From positions 62,001-126,000 of the forward strand of contig JAUNUY010000002.1 in NCBI GenBank assembly GCA_030537935.1: DNA of 64,000 nt, read 5' to 3'. The notes below the pieces were generated by a model. That model did no database searches and was not told where the DNA came from. It saw nothing but the letters and a program-made list of their open reading frames with translations. Positions 31,994-40,653 of this stretch are shown here, piece by piece. Position 1 is the stretch's first letter. Each line of letters starts with the position of its first letter. The stretch is from Eubacteriales bacterium (GTDB lineage Bacteria > Bacillota > Clostridia > Lachnospirales > Lachnospiraceae). A program made the translations under genes and the position numbers.

Positions 31994-33337
31994 ATGAAAC
32001 TCACAAAAGAAACCATTGTTTCTCTGATAGACCATAAAGACTACCGCCGCCTGCAGTCTCTTCTCGCCCGGGAAAACGAGGCGGATATTGCCGAGGTGAC
32101 CGACGAATTGAATTCGGAACGGGCCATCACGACCTTCCGCCTGCTGCCTAAGGATCGGGCGGCGGAGGTCTTTGCCATCCTGTCACCGGAACACCGTCAG
32201 TCCATCATTAACAGCATCACGGACAAGGAATTGCAGGGCATTCTGAATGACATGTTCATTGATGACGCGGTCGATGTCATCGAAGAATTACCTGCCGGTA
32301 TTGTCCGTCGGGTGTTGGAAAATACGGATCCGCAGACACGGCGGCTGATCAACCGCTTTTTGAAATATCCGGAGGACAGCGCCGGCAGCATTATGACGGC
32401 GGAATACATCGGTCTGAAAAAACACATGACGGTGAGTAACTGTTTTGACTATATCCGGGCACATGCCATTACGTCGGAAACCATTTATACCTGTTACGTG
32501 ACGAATGATACGCGGCAAATCGAGGGTGTGGTGACCATCAAGGATTTGTTTCTCGCCGACGATGACGCCGTCATCGCCGACATCATGGATACAAACGTCA
32601 TCACGGCCCATACACATGATGACCGCGAGGCCGTGGTCGATATGCTGAATAAATATGATTTCCTGTCACTCCCGGTCGTTGATAACGAAGACCGGCTGGT
32701 GGGCATCATCACCATCGACGATGCCTTGGATGTCATGGAACAGGAGGCCACGGAGGACTTCGAGAAGATGGCCGCCATGGCGCCGAGTGAACGTCCCTAT
32801 TTGAGGACGAACGCTTTCGCGTTGGCGAAGAACCGTATCTTGTGGCTTGCCGTCCTGATGTTCGCCGACATGATCGCCGGCATCATCCTGCATCGCTACG
32901 AAGAAGCTTTTCAGGCAATCCCGCTTTTGGTCAGCTTCATTCCGATGCTGATTGATACGGGTGGTAATGCGGGCAGCCAGAGTGCCACCATGATTATCCG
33001 AGGTATGGCCGTGGGTGAAATTACTTTGAAGGACTTTTTCAGGGTTGTCTTCAAAGAATTTCAAGTCGGCCTGCTGACGGGCTCGGTCCTTGTCCTCATC
33101 AACTACATCCGATTGAGTATTATGTATCCCGGCAAGACGATGATTATTCTGACGATTATCCTGAGTATCTACATCATCGTCATCCTCTCAAAGATGTTGG
33201 GCGCCGTTTTGCCCATGATTGCAAAAGCCTGTCACGTGGATCCGGCCATCATGGCCGCACCGATGATTGCGACCATCGTGGACGGCCTCGGTTTGTTACT
33301 ATACTTTGAATTGGCCACGTTCCTGTTGCACTTATAA
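31994..33337 (+). CDS. mgtE: Magnesium transporter MgtE (second copy)
   Basis: 447 residues, the same length as the first copy and closely similar along its whole length: N domain, CBS pair, then membrane domain with 'PMLIDTGGNAGSQSATMIIR'. It differs at 'MGTGG' versus 'IDTGG' just before the pore signature and in the extracytoplasmic 'LAGYENAFRALP' versus 'LHRYEEAFQAIP' loop. A tandem duplication; MgtE normally works as a homodimer, so mixed dimers are possible. SD AAAGGAG. Confidence 0.95.
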   Translation: MKLTKETIVSLIDHKDYRRLQSLLARENEADIAEVTDELNSERAITTFRLLPKDRAAEVFAILSPEHRQSIINSITDKELQGILNDMFIDDAVDVIEELPAGIVRRVLENTDPQTRRLINRFLKYPEDSAGSIMTAEYIGLKKHMTVSNCFDYIRAHAITSETIYTCYVTNDTRQIEGVVTIKDLFLADDDAVIADIMDTNVITAHTHDDREAVVDMLNKYDFLSLPVVDNEDRLVGIITIDDALDVMEQEATEDFEKMAAMAPSERPYLRTNAFALAKNRILWLAVLMFADMIAGIILHRYEEAFQAIPLLVSFIPMLIDTGGNAGSQSATMIIRGMAVGEITLKDFFRVVFKEFQVGLLTGSVLVLINYIRLSIMYPGKTMIILTIILSIYIIVILSKMLGAVLPMIAKACHVDPAIMAAPMIATIVDGLGLLLYFELATFLLHL

Positions 33338-33354
33338 CACAATTCTTCTATAAT
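33326..33354 (+). promoter_or_regulatory. Promoter of the S1-domain gene, inside the mgtE end
   Basis: -35 TTGCAC (33326-33331), 17-bp spacer, -10 TATAAT (33349-33354). It gives the S1 gene its own transcript with about 70 nt of leader. Confidence 0.7.
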
Positions 33355-33431
33355 GGAGAAAGAAGCAGATGACAGCCCGGTCGTTTCAGATGATGAAGCG
33401 TACCGTTATGGCAGTATAAAAGGAGGTACCT

Positions 33432-34127
33432 ATGGAATCGATGAATGAATACTATAGTGAAGACACCAACACGTTCAAATATGAACCGAACGGTACGGAG
33501 TTCTGGGATCGGATGATTGAGGCGTACGAGAACGGAGAAACCCTCGTCGGCCACGTAACCGGTCTGACAAACCAGGGTCTGACCGTGGATCTTTACGGTT
33601 TCAAGGCCTTCATGCCGCGCAACCTGGTGGAACAGCGCGTGCCGGAATCCTTGGAGCGGTATCTGGACCGGGAGTTGCAATGTCGCATCAGCAACATCAG
33701 CGTTCAGAAAGAGTCCATCGTCCTCAATCGCCGCGTCGTTCTGAATGAAGAACGGAAGCAACGGAAGCGGGAACTCCTGAACGCCTTGAAAATTGGCGGA
33801 CGATATGAAGGAAAGGTCGTAAACCTGACCCCCTACGGTGCCTTCATTGAGTTGGAGAACGGTTTGACGGGGCTGTGCCATGTCTCGCAGATTTCACATA
33901 CGCGTATCAAGCATCCGGATGTGAAATTACAAGTCGGTCAAGTCGTGCCGGTCCGTGTCATCAATGTTGAGCGGGACCGAATTTCCTTAAGCATTAAGGC
34001 CCTGGAAAAAGCGCCGGAGCCGACGCGCAGGAATAATGACCATGTGGCAACCGGAAATTTCAAAAATCCGGCTGCCGGAGAAGCAACCACTTCGCTGGCG
34101 GACTTGCTGAAGAATGTCGACCTTTAA
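33432..34127 (+). CDS. Double S1-domain RNA-binding protein
   Basis: 231 residues with two S1 OB-folds: the first (about 36-105) is divergent ('HVTGLTNQGLTVDLYGFKAF'), the second (about 118-195) is canonical ('GKVVNLTPYGAFIELENGLT' then 'GLCHVSQISHTRIKHPDVKL'). Related to Firmicute S1-like proteins (YpfD/RpsA-short type) that bind mRNA or ribosomes. The tail is basic and Pro/Asn-rich. ATG 33432 behind AGGAGG. Followed by a strong terminator. Exact role unknown. Confidence 0.85.
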   Translation: MESMNEYYSEDTNTFKYEPNGTEFWDRMIEAYENGETLVGHVTGLTNQGLTVDLYGFKAFMPRNLVEQRVPESLERYLDRELQCRISNISVQKESIVLNRRVVLNEERKQRKRELLNALKIGGRYEGKVVNLTPYGAFIELENGLTGLCHVSQISHTRIKHPDVKLQVGQVVPVRVINVERDRISLSIKALEKAPEPTRRNNDHVATGNFKNPAAGEATTSLADLLKNVDL

Positions 34128-34137
34128 AAGAATGAAA

Positions 34138-34178
34138 CCGTGCCGCGGACAGCAGTCCGCAGCACGGGTTTTTATTTT
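34138..34178 (+). terminator. Terminator of the S1-domain gene
   Basis: Hairpin CCGTGC-CGCGGAC / GTCCGC-A-GCACGG followed by TTTTTATTTT. A T-rich run on the other side makes it partly bidirectional, which could also serve the convergent cvfB gene. Confidence 0.85.
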
Positions 34179-34226
34179 GTCTGTCAATATTGTCGGAGAA
34201 TGCGCCGACCCCTTTCCTATCCGATT

Positions 34227-35054
34227 TTACTTTCGCCGAATCGTACCGTCCGATTCGATGACAATCTTTCGCTCTTTCAGCAGTTTACCGACGGCCCGTT
34301 TGAATGCCGCCTTGCTCATACCGCAGACACGTCGAATCTTTTCCGGACTGTCTTTCTCCGTCACGAGAAGGTCGCCGGACCACTCATCCATCAGCCGCAT
34401 CAATTCTTCCGCATCATCGGATCGTTCTGCAAGCATCGGCTTGCGCATCGTCACATTATGTTTGCCGTCCTCCCGACGAAATAGAACGCGAACCGCAACC
34501 TCGTCTCCGGGACAAATTTTACCGACCACTTCATGGGCCGGAATGAAACCGTAATACGCATCTTCCAGGGCGACGAGCGCCCCCTTTTCCTGATCGACAT
34601 GATAGACGGATGCCATGAGCTTCGTCCCGGGTGCATAACGTTTGGCACTGCTGAGATAGGGATAGACCCGCATCGTCGCACAGAGTCTTGAAGACTTGTC
34701 CAGATACAGCGCGACGAGATGCGTCTGATTCTCCGCTACCGTTCCCGTATGCTCGCGAAACGGCATGAACAGGTCCTTTTCCAATCCCCAGTCCAAAAAC
34801 GCGCCGATTCGCGTCACCGCTACCACCTTCAAACGAGCAAGTTTTCCCAAGGTCAGCTTCGGTGTCCACTTCGTGGCAACGGGACGGTCCTCTCCGTCCC
34901 GATACAGAAAGAGGGGCACACGATCGCCGATATTCATCGTCCCGTCCACCTCGTTCTTCGGCAACAGGACTTCCGTCCCCGCCTCATCTGTAAAGTACAT
35001 GCCGTTTTCGGTCATCCGACGTGCCGTTAATGTTTCGATTTCTCCGATATTCAT
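34227..35054 (-). CDS. cvfB: CvfB-family S1-like RNA-binding protein
   Basis: 275 residues: three S1/OB-like units, 'GAFLDWGLEKDLFMPFREHT' being the most typical, then a C-terminal winged helix ('CGMSKAAFKRAVGKLLKERK'). This matches CvfB (YitL), a regulator of virulence gene expression in Staphylococcus that binds RNA. It begins 5 bp after the RNase E/G gene, so the two are co-expressed. The ribosome site is weak, suggesting coupling. Confidence 0.9.
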   Translation of the reverse strand: MNIGEIETLTARRMTENGMYFTDEAGTEVLLPKNEVDGTMNIGDRVPLFLYRDGEDRPVATKWTPKLTLGKLARLKVVAVTRIGAFLDWGLEKDLFMPFREHTGTVAENQTHLVALYLDKSSRLCATMRVYPYLSSAKRYAPGTKLMASVYHVDQEKGALVALEDAYYGFIPAHEVVGKICPGDEVAVRVLFRREDGKHNVTMRKPMLAERSDDAEELMRLMDEWSGDLLVTEKDSPEKIRRVCGMSKAAFKRAVGKLLKERKIVIESDGTIRRK

Positions 35055-35058
35055 ATGA

Positions 35059-36213
35059 TTATTCTTTCTTCAAATATTCCCGCAAAGATGTGCGGACACG
35101 TTTCCGGCTCATCTCCAGGATGCCGAGTTTCGTGAAGCCATATAGGGTGACCGGCGCATAATCGTCCGCCGCAAAGGCGGTCATCGCCTCAATAAGTTCC
35201 ATCCGTTCCGCCGGCGTACGCATGTTCACGAAATCAATCATGATGATGCCGGACAGATTTCGAATCCGCAGTTGAAAAAGGATTTCCATGGCCGCCTCCT
35301 GGTTCAAGGTGGCAAAATCCCGACTGCCGCGACCGCCCGTAATGGCACCGGCCGAATTGACGTCTATAACCGTCATGGCCTCCGTCTCTTCAATGACGAT
35401 ATTGGCCCCGCTCTTCAAATAAACCGTACGACGCAATGCACGTTCCACATCCGCCGTCGTCCCGAAAATCCGTGATAAATCTGCCGGAGAATGCAGGTGC
35501 ACCGGCCGACCGGCCGCCATCAAAGCATCTGCGACATCGGCAAGATCCGTATGGCATACGGCATCGTCCGGAACATGCTTCAGCATGTCCGTTTCCGCCG
35601 CCAGCAGTTGACGGGGTTTGACCGTATGACGACTTCGTTGCAAGAGGTCTTCCGCCCGACGGTTTAACATCGCCATCTCCGCCGCCAGCACTTGTTCGGA
35701 CACCGTTTCCGCCGACGTCCGAAACAGGACACCGCAACCCGGCAAGACATGTTTCCGACCCGTTTTTTTCAGTCGACGCCGGGTCTCTTCGTCGCTGATT
35801 TTTCGGGAAAGGCCGACCCCATGCTTACCGAGGGTAATAATAATATGGCGACCATGCAGCTCCGGCTTGGCCGTTACAATTGGCGCCTTCCGTTCCTTCC
35901 CCTCTTTCGCAATCTGTACCATGACCATTGCCCCCTTATGAAGCGGTCGACCATCCGTCGATTGCACATCGGTACAATTACGCAGCAAGCAGGTGCGTCC
36001 GTCGCCGATGTGGATGAAACATGCGTTCATCTCCGGCAGGAGATTTTCCACACGGCCGACATAGATGCCGCCCACCGGACTTTCATCTGCGAAAAAAATA
36101 TCCGTTAATCGCCGTGATCCGCTGTCGGGCCGGAGCGAATCCGCCACATACACAAAGCAGAGTTTATGTCCCCGTATCGCCGTGAGTACGGCCGTTCTCG
36201 TTTGTCCGTTCAT
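35059..36213 (-). CDS. RNase E/G catalytic-domain ribonuclease, short form
   Basis: 384 residues. S1 domain (about 38-125), RNase H-like and DNase I-like regions with the Mg2+ ligands Asp284 ('VIDVNSA') and Asp327 ('MIDFVNM'), as in RNase E D303/D346. The protein stops right after 'LEMSRKRVRTSL', so the Zn-link CPxC and the small domain of E. coli RNase E/G are missing. Endonuclease activity on 5'-monophosphate RNA is expected; tetramer formation through the Zn-link is not. It coexists with RNase J in this window. ATG 36213 with AAAGGA, overlapping the upstream stop region. Confidence 0.9.
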   Translation of the reverse strand: MNGQTRTAVLTAIRGHKLCFVYVADSLRPDSGSRRLTDIFFADESPVGGIYVGRVENLLPEMNACFIHIGDGRTCLLRNCTDVQSTDGRPLHKGAMVMVQIAKEGKERKAPIVTAKPELHGRHIIITLGKHGVGLSRKISDEETRRRLKKTGRKHVLPGCGVLFRTSAETVSEQVLAAEMAMLNRRAEDLLQRSRHTVKPRQLLAAETDMLKHVPDDAVCHTDLADVADALMAAGRPVHLHSPADLSRIFGTTADVERALRRTVYLKSGANIVIEETEAMTVIDVNSAGAITGGRGSRDFATLNQEAAMEILFQLRIRNLSGIIMIDFVNMRTPAERMELIEAMTAFAADDYAPVTLYGFTKLGILEMSRKRVRTSLREYLKKE

Positions 36214-36214
36214 T

Positions 36215-37078
36215 TTAATCCTTTGCCCCTCTGAGCATCATGAAGATGCCCACGCTGATAATAATGACATAGCCGATGATACTGTATATGTCCGGTACCT
36301 GTGACAATACGGTAAAGCCGAGAAGGGCCGCAAAAACGATTTGCGAATATTCGAACACCGATATCCGGCTCGCCGGGGCAAACGCATAAGCAAAGGTAAT
36401 CCCGAATTGCCCCATCGTGGCGGCCAGGCCGACCAGAAGGAGATAAATCATCTGCATGCCGCTCATCGGTTGAAATTGTAAAATGACGAACGGTAAGAGT
36501 GAGATACAGCTGAACGCCGAGAAGAAAAAGATGATAAATTCGCCCCGGATGCCGCGCAAACTCAATGCCCGCAGACAAGTATAAGCCGAACCGGCCATTA
36601 CCGCACCGCAAAGCCCCGCCAGGGCACCCACGGATATGAAGGTCTCACCGCCCGGTTTGATGACGAATATCGCGCCGATGAAAGCCAACACTACGGCCGC
36701 CCATTGATAGGGCTTCACCACTTCCTTCAGAAAAATCAAGGACAGAATGATGACCACGAACGGTGAAAGTTTCTGCAATATCGACGCATCCGACAGAGAT
36801 AAATGCTCCACGGCAAAGAAATTCAGAACGATACCGACCGTTCCGAAGATACTTCGCAGAAGCAACAGCCATCGACTCCCTTTGAGTGCCACACCGCGCT
36901 GCCGATTTTTCAAAACCGGAATCAGGGCGACCCCCGTCGCGATGAGATTGCGGAAAAAGGTCTTTTGTACAGAAGGCAAATCACCCGCCAAACGCACGAA
37001 CAACTGCATGAGTGCAAAACCGAGCGATGAAATCAAGATGCAAAAAATGCCGAGGGCCATATAACGTTTCTTATTCAA
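36215..37078 (-). CDS. EamA/DMT-family transporter
   Basis: About 287 residues and ten membrane helices in two five-helix EamA repeats, with 'LSLSDASILQKLSPFVVIIL' closing the first repeat and 'ASRISVFEYSQIVFAALLGF' in the second. Such drug/metabolite transporters export amino acids, nucleotides or other small molecules; the substrate cannot be inferred. Start uncertain: TTG 37078 has AGGAAGG at proper distance and overlaps the glf stop; ATG 37060 lacks a ribosome site; ATG 37105 would overlap glf by 35 bp. Confidence 0.88.
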   Translation of the reverse strand: MNKKRYMALGIFCILISSLGFALMQLFVRLAGDLPSVQKTFFRNLIATGVALIPVLKNRQRGVALKGSRWLLLLRSIFGTVGIVLNFFAVEHLSLSDASILQKLSPFVVIILSLIFLKEVVKPYQWAAVVLAFIGAIFVIKPGGETFISVGALAGLCGAVMAGSAYTCLRALSLRGIRGEFIIFFFSAFSCISLLPFVILQFQPMSGMQMIYLLLVGLAATMGQFGITFAYAFAPASRISVFEYSQIVFAALLGFTVLSQVPDIYSIIGYVIIISVGIFMMLRGAKD

Positions 37079-38174
37079 TCCGTAATCCTTCCTCTCTCGC
37101 CGCATCCATCGCCCGTCGTACGACTTGGTCCATGTTCAGATAAGCATACTCGCCAAGCCGTCCGCCGAAGCGGATATCAGGTCGTCCTTTCGCCAGACGT
37201 ACATAGGATTCATACAGCGCATTGTTTTGTGCATCGTTTACGGGATAGTAGGCTTCCCCGCCCGGCTTATATGCCGCCGGATATTCCCGTGTGATAACGG
37301 TCCGTTCGCTCTCTTCTTTCAGAAAATGTTTATGTTCAATAATCCTCGTATAGGGTACGGCCGCATCCGTATAGTTGATGACGGCATTTCCCTGATAATT
37401 CTCCGTATCCGATACTTCCGTTTCAAATCGCAGACTGCGGTATGCCAAACGCCCCAGCTTGCAATCGAAATATTCGTCAATCGCACCGGTATAAATGATA
37501 CGTTTCGCCTGTTCCTCAAAACTGCGATCCCGAGACGCATCGATACCCGTACGTACCGCAATGCCGGCCAGCAAACGTTCCGTCATGGCGGTATAACCGT
37601 CCTCGGGGATACCCTGGTACTTATCGTTGAAATAATTGTTGTCAAAAGTAAATCGAAACGGCAATCGCCGAATAATAGATGCCGGTAGGGATTCGCAAGG
37701 TCGCCCCCATTGTTTTTCCGTATAACCGGCAATCAACCGCTCGTAAATATCCGGTCCCGCCAGTTTCAATGCCTGCTCCTTGAGGTTGGTCGGCGTAATA
37801 TCCGCATAGGGTGCGGTCTGCTCCGCCAGAACCGCCCGAGCCTCAGCCGGTGTCCGTACCCCCCATAAGGCATAGAAGGTATTCATGTTGAAGGGCAGGT
37901 TATAGAGGCGGTCCCCGTAACGTGCCAACGGCATATTCACGAACGGCCGGAATCGTGCATACGGGGCGATAAACGCCTGCACGTCCTCATCGTCCGTATG
38001 AAAAATATGCGCTCCGTAACGATGTACCGTCACGCCTGCCATCCTTTCGGTATATATATTTCCGGCGATATGTTGACGCCGGTCGACGACCAGCACGTTT
38101 TTCCCGTTATCCGCCGCAATTCGAGCAAAAACGGCACCGTACAAGCCGGCGCCGACGATGATGTAGTCCCGCAT
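37071..38174 (-). CDS. glf: UDP-galactopyranose mutase
   Basis: 367 residues: FAD-binding 'DYIIVGAGLYGAVFARIA' at the N-terminus and the family motifs 'YGAHIFHTDDEDV', 'NMPLARYGDRLYNLPFNMNT' and 'YTEKQWGRP'; the active-site Arg region 'GRLGEYAYLNMDQVVRRAMD' is intact. It interconverts UDP-galactopyranose and UDP-galactofuranose in the cytosol, so this organism probably makes galactofuranose-containing surface glycans. No glycosyltransferase cluster is adjacent. ATG 38174 with GGAGGAG. Confidence 0.96.
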   Translation of the reverse strand: MRDYIIVGAGLYGAVFARIAADNGKNVLVVDRRQHIAGNIYTERMAGVTVHRYGAHIFHTDDEDVQAFIAPYARFRPFVNMPLARYGDRLYNLPFNMNTFYALWGVRTPAEARAVLAEQTAPYADITPTNLKEQALKLAGPDIYERLIAGYTEKQWGRPCESLPASIIRRLPFRFTFDNNYFNDKYQGIPEDGYTAMTERLLAGIAVRTGIDASRDRSFEEQAKRIIYTGAIDEYFDCKLGRLAYRSLRFETEVSDTENYQGNAVINYTDAAVPYTRIIEHKHFLKEESERTVITREYPAAYKPGGEAYYPVNDAQNNALYESYVRLAKGRPDIRFGGRLGEYAYLNMDQVVRRAMDAAREEGLRIE

Positions 38175-38216
38175 GGACTCTCCTCCTCCGTATGCAGTCG
38201 CGGCAAATGCCGCATG

Positions 38217-39002
38217 TTAAATCAAAGACAGACGTTCCAGCGCATGGCCGATGCCGCCTTCCAAAATAGGTTTGGTCACGTAGTCCGCATGTGCTTTCGC
38301 CGCATCACTTCCGTTCCCCATGACAATCGCCGTTTCCACCCGCTTGAGCATGGGGACGTCATTGACCCCGTCGCCGAAACCGACGGTATCCTCGATGGCC
38401 ATACCGTAGTGCCTTAAAATATCATCAATGCCGGTCCCTTTGTCATAACCGTGCGGTACGAATTCCAAGGTGAAGGGCGTGTGGACCAATGCGTCAAAAT
38501 ATGCCGACATTTCCCGCTCCACGATACGATAGTCGATGTGCCTTGCCAGACGCAGACAGAATTTATTGACATCTTTGATGCCCTTTTGGAACGTTTTGAT
38601 GCGCTCCGCATTATTCTTCACGAAACGGGTAAATCGCTTCTTCTCCTGCGGCGGAGCGGCCTCCAAGCCCATGTACATGTAACGGCTGCCTTCCAAAATA
38701 AGATAATAGCCCTCCCGATCCGCCAAAGTATCGATGACATGATCCGTCACCGCCTCCGGTAAAGTCTCGTTCTTTATAATCTGACCGTCCACTTCGATAT
38801 ACGTCCCGCAGGAGGCGACGATGCCGTCAAAACCGACACCCACGATGTCATCATCCAACCCCGCACGGGATCGTCCCGTACAGATAAACGCACGGTGTCC
38901 GTTGGCCCGTAACTGCCGGATACCTGCCGCCGCATCACGCACGACACCGGTCGAGTTATGATATATCGTTCCGTCCACGTCAAAGAAAACTATTTTACCC
39001 AT
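38217..39002 (-). CDS. Cof-type HAD-superfamily phosphatase
   Basis: 261 residues. HAD motif I 'FFDVDGTIYH', motif II 'FICTGRSR', Lys in the C2B cap, motif III-IV 'VGFGDGVNDVPMLKRVETAI'. Cof-type enzymes dephosphorylate sugar phosphates, flavin precursors or PLP; the substrate is not inferable. First gene of the operon to cvfB, 42 bp ahead of glf. ATG 39002, [12 protein letters not shown]. Confidence 0.92.
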   Translation of the reverse strand: MGKIVFFDVDGTIYHNSTGVVRDAAAGIRQLRANGHRAFICTGRSRAGLDDDIVGVGFDGIVASCGTYIEVDGQIIKNETLPEAVTDHVIDTLADREGYYLILEGSRYMYMGLEAAPPQEKKRFTRFVKNNAERIKTFQKGIKDVNKFCLRLARHIDYRIVEREMSAYFDALVHTPFTLEFVPHGYDKGTGIDDILRHYGMAIEDTVGFGDGVNDVPMLKRVETAIVMGNGSDAAKAHADYVTKPILEGGIGHALERLSLI

Positions 39003-39028
39003 TTCTTCACCTCTCTCGTTCCCGTATT

Positions 39029-39056
39029 ATGGTATCACATATTCGAGATTTTTCAA
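39029..39056 (-). promoter_or_regulatory. Promoter of the Cof phosphatase-glf operon
   Basis: Minus strand: -35 TTGAAA (39056-39051), 16-bp spacer, -10 TACCAT (39034-39029) with a TG one base upstream, an extended -10. Confidence 0.55.
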
Positions 39057-39243
39057 GGCGGTCGGTCCGGACAATCCCTAAATTTACGACCCCGGCACCG
39101 TCCGTATCGTCCGCTGCAAGCCGCCGGATGTCGTATACGGGCAAGCCGCTGCCCCGGGCCCCTTGTATTTTTCGCGATTCCCCCTATCTTTTTTTGACAA
39201 TATGTATTATAATGGCAGAAAGGTTACAGAAAGGCGGAGAAAA

Positions 39244-39531
39244 ATGAAACTGAAAACTCTTTTAAAGCTGTTAACCCTTCTGACGGTTATCGGCGCAGGT
39301 GTTGCTCTGGCAATCTACTTCATCAACAGAGATAATTTCTCTGATGATTTTGAAGATTTCTTCGATGACGACGATGACATCTTTTCCGATGACTACGTTG
39401 AAATCAAACTGCCGGATACGGAAGATGCAAAAGATGCAGCTGAAGATGTCAAGGATGCCGCCGAAGACGCGGTAGAAGATGCAGCTGACAAAGTATCCGA
39501 TGCGGCGAAGAAAGTAAAAAGTAAAGTATAA
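39244..39531 (+). CDS. Small membrane-anchored acidic protein
   Basis: 95 residues. A basic N-terminus and one membrane helix (about 8-26) precede a remarkable run of Asp/Glu/Phe (residues ~32-52, including DDDDD), then a repeating amphipathic segment ('AEDVKDAAEDAVEDAADKV', 11-residue-like periodicity as in YtxH/apolipoprotein-like helices) ending in a basic tail. YtxH-like envelope stress proteins share this plan, but the acidic block is unusual. ATG 39244 is set by GGAG; upstream extensions cross the promoter region. Function unknown. Confidence 0.8.
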   Translation: MKLKTLLKLLTLLTVIGAGVALAIYFINRDNFSDDFEDFFDDDDDIFSDDYVEIKLPDTEDAKDAAEDVKDAAEDAVEDAADKVSDAAKKVKSKV

Positions 39532-39558
39532 TTCGTCGTACGACGAAACAAAGCTCTC

Positions 39559-39587
39559 GAGCCCGGAATATTCCGGGCTCATTTTTT
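39559..39587 (+). terminator. Terminator of the small acidic protein gene
   Basis: Perfect 11-bp inverted repeat GAGCCCGGAAT / ATTCCGGGCTC followed by ATTTTTT. A separate 16-bp palindrome, TTCGTCGTACGACGAA, lies just upstream at 39532-39547. Confidence 0.9.
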
Positions 39588-39642
39588 ATGCCGCGATAAA
39601 CGATATCCGTCGGTAAACCGTTCCTCATACCGCAGGCAATAT

Positions 39643-39701
39643 AAAAACGGTACGGCACACCACCTGTATGTACATCTCGTCACAGGTCATATACCGTACC
39701 G
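39643..39701 (-). terminator. Terminator of the SleB-type hydrolase gene
   Basis: Minus strand: outer arms CGGTACGG and CCGTACCG enclose a second stem (GACCTGT / ACAGGT); the outer stem is followed by TTTTTAT. It starts just after the stop at 39708. Confidence 0.75.
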
Positions 39702-39707
39702 CGCATC

Positions 39708-40532
39708 TTAATAATTGTAAAAAATGGTCGTACCCAATATTTCCGTATGTCCGCTGAAACTTTGTCCGTAATACATGTTAAAAGACTTCGCCGTCGAAAT
39801 ATTATTTTGACCGGCCAGTGCCGCATCCACGGCCCGCTTGGAATCGGCTGACCACGGGCCGTTCGCAATCCGTGCTGCAAGTACACCGTTATGGGCCGGC
39901 GGGAACTGTCCCGGTGCATAAACGATATCATGAATCGTAGCACCGTAACCGCTCTTTTGTCGATTTAAAATGACATTGGCAATCGCCAACTTCGCCTCAT
40001 AAGGCTCACCGGATGCTTCCACGTCCACGATGGCAACAAATAAAGTATAGTCGTCCGCTGCAACCTGCGTCGGTGCTTCCTGCTTCGTAGCCGACACTGT
40101 TTCGGCCTTCTCCGCGGGTGCTGATACCGGAACGGCTTCCGTCACTGCAGGTGCTTCTTCCGCCGCTGCTTCTTGGATTGCCGCCGTCGCCTTCTCTTCC
40201 GCGGCCGCCGCCTCTTCTGCCGCAGCGGCCGCCAACACGTCTTCTCGTGCCCGCTTTGCCACGGTCTCATCTGCCGCAACGACATCCCCCGCCGTAACCG
40301 TATCTGTTAATAACGACCGAATACCACTGTCCGCCGCCGTCAACACCCTGATGTTCCGACCGGCATCCGTTTGACTCTTTGCCAACAGACCTTCGATGTC
40401 CGAGACCGACCGGCGTGTACTATGGTTCAATGTCGGGGCCGACGTTACCGTGTATCGGGAAGTTATCATGACACCCGTTACCGCCACCGTTGCCGTCAAT
40501 GCGGCGACCGCCATCTTTATGTGATGTTTCAT
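39708..40532 (-). CDS. Cell-wall hydrolase, SleB-like domain
   Basis: 274 residues. An N-terminal signal/anchor (about 5-25), a long Ala/Glu-rich linker (about 85-165, low complexity), and a C-terminal SleB domain (about 165-274): 'DVEASGEPYEAKLAIANVIL' with the catalytic Glu, 'PPAHNG' and 'SFNMYYGQSF'. The family are lytic transglycosylases; in non-sporulating bacteria they remodel peptidoglycan. The linker suggests wall-spanning. ATG 40532 with GGAG; the longer frame crosses the promoter. Confidence 0.9.
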   Translation of the reverse strand: MKHHIKMAVAALTATVAVTGVMITSRYTVTSAPTLNHSTRRSVSDIEGLLAKSQTDAGRNIRVLTAADSGIRSLLTDTVTAGDVVAADETVAKRAREDVLAAAAAEEAAAAEEKATAAIQEAAAEEAPAVTEAVPVSAPAEKAETVSATKQEAPTQVAADDYTLFVAIVDVEASGEPYEAKLAIANVILNRQKSGYGATIHDIVYAPGQFPPAHNGVLAARIANGPWSADSKRAVDAALAGQNNISTAKSFNMYYGQSFSGHTEILGTTIFYNY

Positions 40533-40581
40533 TTCATACTCCGTTTCGAATATTGCGTTACAACTTCGTAACAACATTGTA

Positions 40582-40610
40582 ATTTTATAACGATATTTCG
40601 ATAAAGTCAA
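40582..40610 (-). promoter_or_regulatory. Promoter of the SleB-type gene
   Basis: Minus strand: -35 TTGACT (40610-40605), 17-bp spacer, -10 TAAAAT (40587-40582). Downstream leader contains GTTAC-N6-GTAAC and repeated TTGTAA/TTACAA motifs, a possible operator. Confidence 0.65.
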
Positions 40611-40653
40611 GTCATTGAAATGAAATGTTTCCGGATGGCAACCGCCGATACGT

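Noticed and set aside
33353..33448. Possible 31-codon leader peptide before the S1-domain gene
   Set aside because: Its ATG falls inside the -10 box of the promoter, so it would not be transcribed from it, and it has no ribosome site.
39194..39219. TTGACA and TATAAT ahead of the small acidic protein
   Set aside because: The boxes are only 8 bp apart, so they cannot form one promoter. One of them may be used with a weak partner, but I could not choose.
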